From Conexibacter woesei Iso977N (GTDB lineage: Bacteria; Actinomycetota; Thermoleophilia; Solirubrobacterales; Solirubrobacteraceae): a stretch of DNA of 64,000 nt. This document shows positions 31,571-40,053 of this stretch, in pieces. The number at the start of each line of letters is the position of its first letter. The first letter of the stretch is position 1. The position numbers were made by a program, and so were the translations under genes. Below the pieces are notes generated by a model. It searched no databases. It saw nothing but the letters and a program-made list of their open reading frames with translations, and was not told where the DNA came from. The stretch lies in contig NZ_AUKG01000001.1 in assembly GCF_000424625.1 (NCBI RefSeq), forward strand, positions 496,001 through 560,000. The letters are read 5' to 3'.

Positions 31571-32911
31571 ATGTCGATCCCCGCTTTCACCGGTCTCAAC
31601 ACGGCGCTGTCGGGCGTCCAGGCGCAGCAGGCTGCCCTGAACACCGTCGCTCACAACATCGCCAACGTCGAGACCCCGGGCTACTCGCGACAGGAGGCCG
31701 TCTTCTCGTCGTCCCCGTCGCTGCGGCTCGGCGCGGGCGCGACCGCCGACGGCCAGGGCGCCCAGCTGGGCACCGGCGTCCAGGTGCAGCAGTACCGGCG
31801 CCTGCGCGACGACTTCCTGGACCTCCAGTTCCGCACGCAGAACATGGCCGCCGGCCAGAGCGACGTCGCGACCAAGCGCCTCTCGGTCGTGCAGTCCTCG
31901 CTGGCCACCAACAGCAAGGGCGACCTCGGCCAGCTGCTCGACAACTTCTGGGACTCGTGGCAGACGCTCTCGAGCAACCCCAGCGACCCGGCCGGCAAGG
32001 CCGGCGTCGTCGGCGCCGCGGCGAACCTCGCCCAGCGCTTCAACACGCTCGACAGCGACCTGGCGACCACCGGCGCGCAGGCGACCAGCGACCTCAACGA
32101 CATGTTGAGCGACGCGGGCCCGATCAAGCCGATCGCCGACCAGCTCGCCGCGCTCAACACCCAGATCAACCAGGTCATCGGGTCCAACGGCTCGCCGAAC
32201 GACCTGCTCGACAAGCGCGACCTGCTGCTCGACCAGCTGTCGCAGTACGGCCAGGTCTCGGTCACCCCGGACCCGACCGTCGGCACCGACGGCAGGCCCG
32301 CCTACCCGGGCATGATCCAGGTCAGCTTCGGCGGCGCCTCGACCCCGCTGGTCTCGCAGACCGGGGTGACGATGCCGACCACCGCGACGCTGTCGGCGAC
32401 GCCCGGCGGGCAGATCCAGGGCCTGCAGGACGTCGCGAGCAAGACCGCCGGATACCGCACGACGCTGTCGACGATGGCGGCCTCGCTGATCTCCTCGGTC
32501 AACTCGCTGACCAGCAACCCGATCTTCTCCGGCACGGGCGCCAACGACATCACGACGGTCGCCACCGCGGCCACCGTGAGCGCGGGCGCAGCGGGCGGAG
32601 CGTCCGGCGACAACAGCGTCGCTCTTGCAGTGCTCAACCTCCGCGGCGGATCCGTCGATCAGTCCTACGCCGGGCTCGTCCAGACGATCGGCTCCGACGT
32701 CGCGACGGCGACGACCAACAACACGACGGCCAACGCCGTGCTGGGCAACGTCACCGCTCAGCGCACGTCGACGTCGGGGGTCTCGATGGACGAGGAGATG
32801 TCGAACATGATCCGCTTCCAGCGTGGCTACCAGGCCGCGGCGCGAGCGCTGACGACCATGGACGACCTGCTCAACCAGCTCATCAACTCGACCGGCCGAG
32901 TGGGCGTCTAG
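31571..32911 (+). CDS. flgK: Flagellar hook-associated protein 1 FlgK
   Basis: 446 aa. N-terminus F-T-G-L-N-T-A-L-S-G-V-Q-A-Q-Q and N-I-A-N-V-E-T-P-G-Y-S-R-Q are diagnostic; the middle has L-N-x-Q-I-N-Q-V and D-L-L-D-K-R-D-L-L-L-D-Q-L; the C-terminus S-G-V-S-M-D-E-E-M-S-N-M-I-R-F-Q-R-G-Y-Q-A-A-A-R is classic FlgK. Forms the hook-filament junction with FlgL. Confidence 0.95.
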   Translation: MSIPAFTGLNTALSGVQAQQAALNTVAHNIANVETPGYSRQEAVFSSSPSLRLGAGATADGQGAQLGTGVQVQQYRRLRDDFLDLQFRTQNMAAGQSDVATKRLSVVQSSLATNSKGDLGQLLDNFWDSWQTLSSNPSDPAGKAGVVGAAANLAQRFNTLDSDLATTGAQATSDLNDMLSDAGPIKPIADQLAALNTQINQVIGSNGSPNDLLDKRDLLLDQLSQYGQVSVTPDPTVGTDGRPAYPGMIQVSFGGASTPLVSQTGVTMPTTATLSATPGGQIQGLQDVASKTAGYRTTLSTMAASLISSVNSLTSNPIFSGTGANDITTVATAATVSAGAAGGASGDNSVALAVLNLRGGSVDQSYAGLVQTIGSDVATATTNNTTANAVLGNVTAQRTSTSGVSMDEEMSNMIRFQRGYQAAARALTTMDDLLNQLINSTGRVGV

Positions 32912-32913
32912 TC

Positions 32914-33864
32914 ATGTCGATGCGGATCACCAACAACATGGTCAGCGACCGGGTCATCTCCGACCTGCAGTCGCAGTACGCCCAGCTGGCGAACACCCAG
33001 CTGCAGGTGTCCACGGGCCGGCGGGTCAACAACCCGTCCGAGGACCCGACGGCCTACTCGCAGGAGCGGATGCAGAACTCCGCGCTGGCGGGCATCCAGG
33101 CCTCGCAGACGTCGGTCAACTCGGCGCAGACCTGGCTGAACCAGAGCGAGTCGAGCCTCGACAGCATCAACAGCATCATCGCCCGCGCCAAGGACCTGGC
33201 GACGGCGGCGGCCAACGGCTCCATGAGCCAGGACGGCCGCAACTCGACCGCCAACGAGATCGACCAGCTGATCAAGTCCGTCAAGGACGCGATGAACACC
33301 AAGGTCGGCAACGACTACATCTTCTCGGGCACCAGGACCGACACCGCGCCGTACACCGACGCGACCGGCGACGCCTACCAGGGCGACGCCAACGCGGTCG
33401 TCCGCAGCGGCGGCACCGGCGTCACGCTCCAGGCCAACCCGACCTTCGTCGACGCCTCCGGCGCCAGCACCCCGCTGACCGCCGGCGCGCTCCTCGGCGG
33501 CGGCTCGGCCTCGGGCGACGGCAAGATCCTGAACGTCCTGACGCAGCTCGCGGCGCACCTGCGCGGCGGCACGACCGCGGACATCGCCGCGATCGGCACG
33601 ACGGACCTCACGGCGCTCGAGACCAACCGCGTCGCGGTCGTCAGCGCGACGCAGGCGATCGGCGCGATGGGCAACCGCGCGACGGCCGCCACCAGCCGCC
33701 TCCAGGACATGGAGGACAACGCCAAGAACTCCATCGACGACCTCACCGGTGTCGACATGGCGCAGGCGCTCACCGACTACTCCACCCAGTCTGCCGCGTA
33801 CCAGGCCGCCTTGAAGGTCGGCGCGCAGATCATCCAGCCGTCGCTGCTCCAGTTCCTCTCATGA
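32914..33864 (+). CDS. flgL: Flagellar hook-associated protein 3 FlgL
   Basis: 316 aa from the ATG 2 nt after the flgK stop. Begins M-R-I-T-N-N-M-V-S-D-R-V-I-S-D-L and V-S-T-G-R-R-V-N-N-P-S-E-D-P, the flagellin-like N-terminus in the FlgL variant; the centre has G-N-D-Y-I-F-S-G-T-R-T-D-T-A-P-Y and the C-terminal coiled coil ends Y-Q-A-A-L-K-V-G-A-Q-I-I-Q-P-S-L-L-Q-F-L. Junction protein. Confidence 0.94.
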   Translation: MSMRITNNMVSDRVISDLQSQYAQLANTQLQVSTGRRVNNPSEDPTAYSQERMQNSALAGIQASQTSVNSAQTWLNQSESSLDSINSIIARAKDLATAAANGSMSQDGRNSTANEIDQLIKSVKDAMNTKVGNDYIFSGTRTDTAPYTDATGDAYQGDANAVVRSGGTGVTLQANPTFVDASGASTPLTAGALLGGGSASGDGKILNVLTQLAAHLRGGTTADIAAIGTTDLTALETNRVAVVSATQAIGAMGNRATAATSRLQDMEDNAKNSIDDLTGVDMAQALTDYSTQSAAYQAALKVGAQIIQPSLLQFLS

Positions 33865-33905
33865 GCGGCGGATTGAACAACCCCAACAATGGAGGCGACT
33901 CCCAC

Positions 33906-34358
33906 ATGGCAGTGACGCTTCAGTCGAGCCGCTTCGGGGAGCTTCAGATCCCCGCAGAGGCCGTCCTCGAGTTCCCGAATGGCCTGATCGGCCTGGGCGG
34001 TCGCAAGTTCGCCCTCCTCGCCCGCAGCGAGGAGTCCGCGTTCGTGTGGCTGCACTCGATGGACGACCCGGACCTCGCGGTCCCGGTCACCAACCCGTGG
34101 CGGTTCTTCAACGACTACGAGCTCGAGCTCTCCGACGACGATGCCGAGCGCATCGGCGTGACGAGCTCCGAGGACGCGATGGTCTACGTGACCGTCCGGT
34201 CCGCTCCCGCACTCGAGGACTTCTGCGCGAACCTTCGCGCGCCGATCCTCGTCGTGGGCAACCAGGGTCACCAGGTCATCAACCAGACCCCGGAAGCACC
34301 TGTCCGCGCACCCCTCTTCGCCGGTCTCGAGGAGGAGTCGTCGACGAAGGCCGCATAG
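33906..34358 (+). CDS. fliW: Flagellar assembly factor FliW
   Basis: 150 aa from the ATG at 33906 (GGAGG 10-12 nt upstream). F-G-E-L-Q-I-P-A-E-A-V-L-E-F-P-N-G-L-I-G-L is the FliW start, and A-P-I-L-V-V-G-N-Q-G-H-Q-V-I the expected late motif. FliW binds CsrA and relieves repression of flagellin mRNA; flagellin titrates FliW. An in-frame ATG at 33861 overlapping the flgL stop is an alternative that adds 15 Asn/Gly-rich residues. Confidence 0.92.
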   Translation: MAVTLQSSRFGELQIPAEAVLEFPNGLIGLGGRKFALLARSEESAFVWLHSMDDPDLAVPVTNPWRFFNDYELELSDDDAERIGVTSSEDAMVYVTVRSAPALEDFCANLRAPILVVGNQGHQVINQTPEAPVRAPLFAGLEEESSTKAA

Positions 34359-34383
34359 CCCTCCGGTACGCTCGCTCCACTGA

Positions 34384-34405
34384 CTTGGAATCCAAGGAGG
34401 AATCC
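34384..34405 (+). promoter_or_regulatory. csrA leader with hairpin and repeated GGA motifs
   Basis: CTTGG-aat-CCAAG (34384-34396) forms a small hairpin abutting the GGAGG ribosome binding site, and GGAATCC occurs twice 12 nt apart (34387 and 34399). CsrA binds GGA motifs, often in hairpin loops and over ribosome binding sites, so this leader is a natural autoregulation target. Inferred from motif only. Confidence 0.45.
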
Positions 34406-34410
34406 CTCTC

Positions 34411-34644
34411 ATGCTCATCATCACCCGCCGTCCCGGCGAAAAGATCATGGTCGGCGACGACGTCGTCGTCGAAGTGATCGAAGTCAGCGGCTCGAGCGTG
34501 CGCATCGGCATCGCAGCCCCGAAGTCCATCCCGGTGTACCGGGAGGAGATCTGGGCCGCAGTCCAGGCGGAGAACAAGGCCGCCGCTGCGTCGGATGTCA
34601 CCGAACTTCCGGATGACGTCCCGACGCCCAGCAAGAAGTCCTAG
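34411..34644 (+). CDS. csrA: Translational regulator CsrA
   Basis: 77 aa starting M-L-I-I-T-R-R-P-G-E-K-I-M-V-G-D, with I-R-I-G-I-x-A-P-K-S-I-P-V-Y-R-E-E-I, both signatures of CsrA (Arg43/44 region of the RNA-binding surface is present). Tail of about 20 residues is longer than in E. coli (61 aa), close to Bacillus (74 aa). Next to fliW and flagellin as in the FliW-CsrA-Hag switch. Confidence 0.95.
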   Translation: MLIITRRPGEKIMVGDDVVVEVIEVSGSSVRIGIAAPKSIPVYREEIWAAVQAENKAAAASDVTELPDDVPTPSKKS

Positions 34645-34738
34645 CGGCCTCCGCCAGCTAGCCCAGTAACCGCAGTCCCCTCCGAGCAGCCTCCACTGCC
34701 CGGCGGGTCCCTCCCGTAACACAACTCCCTCCAAGCTC

Positions 34739-34756
34739 AGGAAAGGACAAAGGATG
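34739..34756 (+). promoter_or_regulatory. Flagellin leader with GGA repeats over the ribosome binding site
   Basis: Three GGA triplets (34740-34742, 34745-34747, 34752-34754) occupy the Shine-Dalgarno and initiation region, the last overlapping the flagellin ATG. In Bacillus CsrA represses hag through two such sites. The 109-nt csrA-flagellin gap shows no convincing sigma-28-like element. Confidence 0.45.
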
Positions 34757-35560
34757 TCCCTTCGCATCACCCACAACGTCGAGGCAATGAATGCGGCTCG
34801 GAATCTCCAGGCGAACACCGCCAAGATCTCCGCGTCGATGGAGAAGCTCTCCTCCGGCTACCGCATCAACCGCGCAGCCGACGACGCCGCCGGCCTCGGT
34901 ATCTCCGAGTCCATGCGGTCGCAGATCCGCGGCCTCGCTCAGGCTCAGCGCAACATCCAGGACGGCGTGTCCATGGTGCAGACGGCGGAAGGCAACCTCG
35001 ACGAGGTGCACTCCATGCTGCAGCGCGTCCGCGAGCTCGCCGTGCAGTACAAGAACGGCTCGCTGGACAACAACGCCCGCACCTCGATCCAGAACGAGGT
35101 CAACCAGCTCGCGTCCGAGATCGGCCGCATCGGCTCGCAGGCGTCGTTCAACGGCATCAACCTGCTCGACGGCACGGCGACCGTGTCGTTCCAGGTCGGC
35201 GCCAACGACGGCGAGCAGATCGGGATCACGTTCCTGAACCTCTCGACCACGGTCGGCACGTCCTACGCCCAGCTCTCGCAGACGGGCGCCACCGACATCT
35301 CGGAGATCGACGCGGCCATCACCGCCGTCTCCACGGCCCGCGGCCAGATGGGCGCGGTCCAGAACCGCCTCGACCACACCCTCTCGGTGTCCGCGGCCTA
35401 CCAGGAGAACCTCACCTCGGCCGAGTCGCGCATCCGCGACGTCGACATGGCCGACGAGATGGTGAACCTGACGAAGATGCAGGTCCTGCAGCAGGCCGGC
35501 ACGGCGATGCTCGCCCAGGCCAACCAGAGCCCGCAGTCCGTCCTGAAGCTCCTCGGGTAG
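34754..35560 (+). CDS. hag: Flagellin
   Basis: 268 aa. N-terminal D0/D1 region L-R-I-T-H-N-V-E-A-M-N-A-A-R-N-L and S-S-G-Y-R-I-N-R-A-A-D-D-A-A-G-L-G-I-S-E-S-M-R; C-terminal D1/D0 region E-S-R-I-R-D-V-D-M-A-D-E-M-V and V-L-Q-Q-A-G-T-A-M-L-A-Q-A-N-Q-S-P-Q-S-V-L-K-L-L. The variable D2/D3 region is reduced to about 80 residues, so the filament should be thin like that of Bacillus. Several Ser/Thr in the D1 loops would be available for O-glycosylation. Single flagellin gene in the window. Confidence 0.96.
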   Translation: MSLRITHNVEAMNAARNLQANTAKISASMEKLSSGYRINRAADDAAGLGISESMRSQIRGLAQAQRNIQDGVSMVQTAEGNLDEVHSMLQRVRELAVQYKNGSLDNNARTSIQNEVNQLASEIGRIGSQASFNGINLLDGTATVSFQVGANDGEQIGITFLNLSTTVGTSYAQLSQTGATDISEIDAAITAVSTARGQMGAVQNRLDHTLSVSAAYQENLTSAESRIRDVDMADEMVNLTKMQVLQQAGTAMLAQANQSPQSVLKLLG

Positions 35561-35608
35561 TCCCCGACGGACGCGCTCCCAGCGTCCGGAAGCTCTCTGT
35601 CCGGCTCC

Positions 35609-35631
35609 GAGCCGCCCCGTTGGGGCGGCTC
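35609..35631. terminator. Bidirectional terminator after flagellin
   Basis: Perfect 10-bp stem GAGCCGCCCC / GGGGCGGCTC with a 3-nt loop, between the convergent flagellin and DsbA-like genes, followed by a T-containing stretch on the plus strand. Confidence 0.85.
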
Positions 35632-35649
35632 GTGGTCGTTGTCCTACAC

Positions 35650-36414
35650 CTAGGTCGCGGCGTGCCAGAGCACGCCGCCGCCGATCCGCTCGGGCCGGGC
35701 GGCGAAGTCCAGCGCCAGCGTCCACAGCGCGTGCTCGGCGCGCGGCCACGGCAGGCCGGTCGCCGCGGCGACCTCTGCGGTCGTCGCGGGACCCGCGGCC
35801 AGGACGGCGGCCGGCTGCGGCAGCTCCCGCGCGGTCGCCCCGGTCGCGGCCACCGCGGCGGCGAGCGCCTGCGCGCCATCCTGCACCCGCGCCCCGTTGA
35901 CGTCGAAGCTCGGCAGCGCGAGGCCGCGCGCGCGTTCGAGGTCGGCGCCGAAGGCCTCGGCGATCGCGCTGGAGCGCAGGTCGATCGCGAAGCGCGCGCC
36001 GTCCAGGCCGGGCACGTGGCGCGCCGCGTCCTCCAGGGCGTCCGGGGTGTCGAGCGTCGCCCGGCGCAGCCAGAAGCCCTCGCGCAGCACGCGCAGGTAG
36101 GCGGCGCCGATCGCCGGTCCCTGCTCCTGGGCCGCTTTCACGGCCAGGCAGGCCGGGTAGGTCGAACGTGTTGGCCGTCCATCCCGCCCACCCCAGCCGC
36201 GCGCGTCGACCGGCATGCCCGACGCGGCCGCGGCATCCAGACCGCTCAGCAACATCTCGTGCGGATCGCTGATCTCACGCGCCAATCCGGCCATCACGTA
36301 GGTGATCGCGACCGAGTCGGCGAACTCAGCTTGGATGCGTCGCAGCACGGGCTCCGACGCCCACGACCACGGGCATGCAGGGTCCGTGTACGAGATGACC
36401 TCGACTTCCGCCAT
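35650..36414 (-). CDS. DsbA-family (FrnE-like) thioredoxin-fold protein
   Basis: 254 aa. Starts with a thioredoxin-fold strand then D-P-A-C-P-W-S-W: a CPxx site in which the second Cys is replaced by Ser, and the late G-x-x-S-F-D-V-N region carries the cis-Pro-like segment (L-P-S-F). The long helical insertion between is that of the DsbA/FrnE family. With no signal peptide it should be cytosolic. Having only one active-site Cys it cannot be a normal disulfide oxidase; isomerase or glutathione/thiol-transferase-like chemistry is possible. Not flagellar; the transition out of the flagellar island. Confidence 0.78.
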   Translation of the reverse strand: MAEVEVISYTDPACPWSWASEPVLRRIQAEFADSVAITYVMAGLAREISDPHEMLLSGLDAAAASGMPVDARGWGGRDGRPTRSTYPACLAVKAAQEQGPAIGAAYLRVLREGFWLRRATLDTPDALEDAARHVPGLDGARFAIDLRSSAIAEAFGADLERARGLALPSFDVNGARVQDGAQALAAAVAATGATARELPQPAAVLAAGPATTAEVAAATGLPWPRAEHALWTLALDFAARPERIGGGVLWHAAT

Positions 36415-36434
36415 CGCGCCAGCACAATAGAGAC

Positions 36435-37940
36435 GTGAGCTCGCAGGTCGGCACGCTCCTATCGGGTCGCTATCGGCTCGACGCCCAGATCGGCACCGGT
36501 GGGATGTCGACGGTCTACCGCGCCTTCGACACGGTCCTGGAGCGCCAGGTCGCGATCAAGCTCATGCACCGCGAGATCGCCTCGGACTCCGACCAGCTGG
36601 AGCGCTTCCGGCGCGAGGCGCGCGCGGTCGCGCAGCTCAACCACCCGCACATCGTCACGGTCATCGACGCGGGCGAGGACGACAACACCCCGTACATCGT
36701 CTTCGAGTACGTCGAGGGCGAGACGCTGAAGGACCGGATCAGGCGCTACGGGCGGCTGCCGATCCAGGAGTCGATCGCCTACGCGATCGAGATCGCGCGC
36801 GCGCTCGGCGTCGCGCACGAGCGCGGGATCGTCCACCGCGACGTCAAGCCCCAGAACGTCCTCGTCGACGAGGAGGGCTCGGCGAAGGTCACGGACTTCG
36901 GCATCGCCAGGACGCTGGACCAGGAGGGCCTGACCGCCGACGGGCGCGTGCTCGGGACCACCGACTACGTCTCGCCCGAGCAGGCGCTCGGCCACGCGGT
37001 CACCGGCCAGAGCGACCTGTACTCCTTGGGCATCGTCCTGTTCGAGATGCTGACGGGCGACGTCCCGTTCAGGGGCGAGAACCAGGTCGCGGTCGCGATG
37101 AAGCACGTGCGCGAGCAGCTCCCGGACGTCCAGGCGCGGCGCCCGGAGGTGTCGAGCGCGCTGGCGGCGGTGATCGACCGCGCGACCGCGAAGGACACCG
37201 CCGACCGCTACGCGACCGACGCCGAGCTGATCGCCGACCTCGAGCAGGTGCTGGCCTACGAGACGCAGCGCTCGGGCCAGTCGACCGGCGAGGCGACCGC
37301 GGTCCTGCGGACGCTGCCGTCCAAGACCCGGCGCGGCCTGCCGGCGCGCGTCACCCATCCGGTCCGGCTGATCCTCGCGCTGCTGGTGATCGCCGGCGTC
37401 GTCGTCGCCGCGGTGCTGCTGCTGGCCGACAACACGCACAGGGGCGTGCCGCCGCGCGCGATCGTCAGGACGCCCGCCGCCGCGAGGCTGCAGCCGGTGC
37501 CGCTGGGCCAGTCGCGCGCCCACGACTTCGACCCTTACGGCGACAAGGACGAGCACCACGAGGACGTCGGGCGCGTGCTCGACGACGACCCGGGCACGTC
37601 GTGGACGACCGAGCACTACCAGAACGGGCAGTTCCCCTCCGACAAGCCGGGCGTCGGCCTGTACCTCGACGCCAAGCCCGGCGTGATCGCGCGGCAGCTG
37701 GACCTCCGGACCTCCACCACCGGGTGGGAGGGCAAGGTGTACGTGTCGAACAGCGTCGACCCGAACGCGGCCGACCTGACGGGCTGGAGGGACATCGGCG
37801 CGACGTTCAGCGCCGACAGGAAGACGTTCTCGGTCCCGCTCGACACGGCCAAGCAGAAGTTCCGCTACTACCTGATCTGGATCACGAGGCTGCCGTCGGT
37901 CGGGCAGGTCGCGATCTCCGACGTCGTGCTGCAGAAGTGA
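36435..37940 (+). CDS. Ser/Thr protein kinase with extracellular discoidin-like domain
   Basis: 501 aa from a GTG. Kinase domain about 10-275: G-T-G-G-M-S-T-V-Y (P-loop), V-A-I-K, H-R-D-V-K-P-Q-N catalytic loop, D-F-G-I-A and S-P-E-Q. One membrane helix at about 310-332. Residues about 350-501 form a beta-rich module with S-x-A-x-D-F-D-P-Y-G-D, L-D-D-D-P-G-T-S-W-T-T and L-D-L-R-T-S-T-T-G-W-E-G, resembling F5/8 (discoidin/galactose-binding) domains, likely a glycan sensor outside the cell. A CACAAT hexamer 6 nt before the GTG suggests a leaderless message. Overlaps the next gene (GTGA). Confidence 0.85.
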   Translation: MSSQVGTLLSGRYRLDAQIGTGGMSTVYRAFDTVLERQVAIKLMHREIASDSDQLERFRREARAVAQLNHPHIVTVIDAGEDDNTPYIVFEYVEGETLKDRIRRYGRLPIQESIAYAIEIARALGVAHERGIVHRDVKPQNVLVDEEGSAKVTDFGIARTLDQEGLTADGRVLGTTDYVSPEQALGHAVTGQSDLYSLGIVLFEMLTGDVPFRGENQVAVAMKHVREQLPDVQARRPEVSSALAAVIDRATAKDTADRYATDAELIADLEQVLAYETQRSGQSTGEATAVLRTLPSKTRRGLPARVTHPVRLILALLVIAGVVVAAVLLLADNTHRGVPPRAIVRTPAAARLQPVPLGQSRAHDFDPYGDKDEHHEDVGRVLDDDPGTSWTTEHYQNGQFPSDKPGVGLYLDAKPGVIARQLDLRTSTTGWEGKVYVSNSVDPNAADLTGWRDIGATFSADRKTFSVPLDTAKQKFRYYLIWITRLPSVGQVAISDVVLQK

Positions 37941-38812
37941 CCGCCCGCGCGGTCAGGCTCACCCACCCGGATCGCGAGATCTGGCCGGGCGACGGGATCA
38001 CCAAGCGCGAGTTGTATGACTACTTCGGCGCGATCGCCGAGGTGATGCTGCCCCACGTGCGCGAGCGGCCGGTGTCGATGCAGCGCTTCCGCGGCAGCGT
38101 CGAGGACGGCGGGTTCTTCATGAAGGAGGTCCCGAAGGGCGCGCCCGACTGGGTCGCGACCGTCGAGGTGCCGAAAAGGACCCACCCGCCCGGCGTGGTC
38201 CACCACGTGCTCGCCAACGACCGCGAGACCCTGCAGTGGCTGGCCCAGCAGGGCTGCGTGACGCCGCACGTCTTCACCGAGCGCGCCGACAGGCTGGACC
38301 GCCCGGACCGGCTGGTCGTCGACCTCGATCCCTCGCACGAGGACTTCGCCGCGGTGCGGCGGGCGGCCCAAGTTGTAGGAGAAGGGTTCCGGGCCGCGGG
38401 CCTGGAGCCGTTCGCGATGGTCACGGGGTCGCGCGGGATCCACGTCGTCGCGCCGCTGAAGCGCACGCGAACGACCGAGGACGTCTACGCCTGGATCCGC
38501 GCCTTCGCCGCCGAGCTGGCCGCCGGCAACGACGCCGAGCTGACGACCGAGTTCCACAAGGACAGGCGCGACGACCGCATCTACCTCGACGTCGCCCGCA
38601 ACGGCGTCGCCCAGACCGTCGTCCCGCCCTACGCGCCGCGGCCGCGCCCCCACGCGCCGGTCGCCACACCGCTGCGCTGGGAGGAGCTCGACGACGACGC
38701 GCTCCGGCCCGACGCCTGGACGCTGCGCACGATCGCGAGCCGTCTGGATGAGCTGGGTGGCGACCCGTGGAAGGACATCAACCAGTCCGCCGCGGCGTTG
38801 CCGAGGGCCTGA
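37937..38812 (+). CDS. LigD-type primase/polymerase domain protein (NHEJ)
   Basis: 291 aa from the GTG in the GTGA overlap with the kinase. Archaeal/eukaryotic primase-like polymerase domain: R-L-T-H-P-D-R-E-I-W-P at the start, phosphate-binding F-M-K-E-V-P-K-G-A-P-D-W, metal-binding D-L-D in V-V-D-L-D-P-S, and S-R-G-I-H-V. The ligase and nuclease domains of full-length LigD are absent, so this is a stand-alone PolDom protein for end-filling in Ku-dependent repair; no ku or ligase gene is near. Two AGTTGTA stretches with rare codons occur near 38012 and 38380. Confidence 0.88.
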   Translation: MTARAVRLTHPDREIWPGDGITKRELYDYFGAIAEVMLPHVRERPVSMQRFRGSVEDGGFFMKEVPKGAPDWVATVEVPKRTHPPGVVHHVLANDRETLQWLAQQGCVTPHVFTERADRLDRPDRLVVDLDPSHEDFAAVRRAAQVVGEGFRAAGLEPFAMVTGSRGIHVVAPLKRTRTTEDVYAWIRAFAAELAAGNDAELTTEFHKDRRDDRIYLDVARNGVAQTVVPPYAPRPRPHAPVATPLRWEELDDDALRPDAWTLRTIASRLDELGGDPWKDINQSAAALPRA

Positions 38813-38813
38813 G

Positions 38814-38831
38814 CTCCCCCACCCGGGGGAG
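38814..38831 (+). terminator. Terminator after the LigD-like gene
   Basis: CTCCCCC (38814-38820) / GGGGGAG (38825-38831), 7-bp stem with a 4-nt loop starting 2 nt after the stop codon. Confidence 0.65.
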
Positions 38832-38894
38832 GTCCGCGTCGGGACGATGACGCGGCCCCTTCGCAGCGAGGCGCGAGCGGTCGATGCATGGACC

Positions 38895-39074
38895 ATGGCC
38901 TCCCTCCCTGCCATCTCCAGCTTCGCCCGCCGCCCCGCCAGGGCCCAGGAGCCCGAGGCGACCCGCCTCGCCGCCGAGGTCGACGCCAAGCTCCAGCTCG
39001 CCCGCCGCCTGCGCGAGGAGGACGCGGCCCGCCGCAGCACCTCGATCGCCCCGCCCTCGCGGCCGATCTACTAG
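38895..39074 (+). CDS. Possible small basic/helical protein of unknown function
   Basis: 59 aa (or 75 aa from the ATG at 38847). After a short start it is an Ala/Arg/Glu-rich helix (L-A-A-E-V-D-A-K-L-Q-L-A-R-R-L-R-E-E-D) ending in P-P-S-R-P-I-Y. No clear ribosome binding site and no recognised family. Codon third positions are GC-rich like real genes, and it fills the gap between the LigD terminator and the convergent ddl gene. Could be spurious. Confidence 0.3.
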   Translation: MASLPAISSFARRPARAQEPEATRLAAEVDAKLQLARRLREEDAARRSTSIAPPSRPIY

Positions 39075-39082
39075 ACCTACAA

Positions 39083-40053
39083 CTAGTGCCGGAGCGCGCG
39101 GCCGCGCTCGAAGCGCGCCACCGCGATGCGGCACAGCTCGTCGCAGACCTCGGGGTAGGGCACGCCCGAGTGCTCCCAGAGGACGCCGTAGACCGACGTC
39201 GGCGTCTGGCCCGGCAGCGTGTTGAGCTCGTTGAGCAGCACGGTCTCGCCGTCCACGAAGAAGTCCGCGCGGGCCAGGCCGGTGCAGCCCGCCGCCGCGA
39301 ACGCGCGCGCGGCGATGTCCTTCAACAACGCCTCGGCCGTCTCCGAGATCCGCGCCGGGACCTGCAGGCGCATGCCGCCCTCGCCGTACTTGGCGTTGTA
39401 GTCGTACCAGCCCTCGCGCAGCAGGACGATCTCGCCCGGCCCGCTCACGCGCGCGTCGTGCGTGTCGCCGAGCACCGCCGTCTCGACCTCCGCGCCGGTC
39501 GCCGTCGCCTCGACGATCAGGCGCTCGTCATGCGCGAACGCCTCGTCCAGCGCGGCCTCGATGTCCTCCGCGCGCTCGACGCGCACGATCCCGACCGAGG
39601 AGCCCAGCCGCGCGGGCTTGACCCACAGCGGGAAGCCGAGCGCCTCCAGGTCCGGGCGCTCGCGGCCGGCCTCGACCAGCGCGTAGCCGACCTGCGGGAT
39701 CCCGGCGGCGCCCATCAGCTCCTTGAACACCACCTTGTCCATGCACACCGCGGACGCCATCACGCCCGAGCCGACGTACGGGACGTCCAACAACTCCAAC
39801 AACCCCTGGACCGTGCCGTCCTCGCCGAACGGCCCGTGCAGGACCGGGAAGACGACGTCGCAGTCGAGCAGCCCGCGGCCCGGGTGCAGCGCCAGCTCCT
39901 CGCCGTCCGGGCCGTGCCAGGTCCCGTCGCGCTCCAGCGTCACCGACACCACGTCGTGGCCGGCGTCGAGCAGACCCTGGCGGACCGTGCCCGCGCTGGT
40001 CAGCGAGACGTCGTGCTCCGAGGACCGGCCGCCGCCGAGGACCGCAACCCGCA

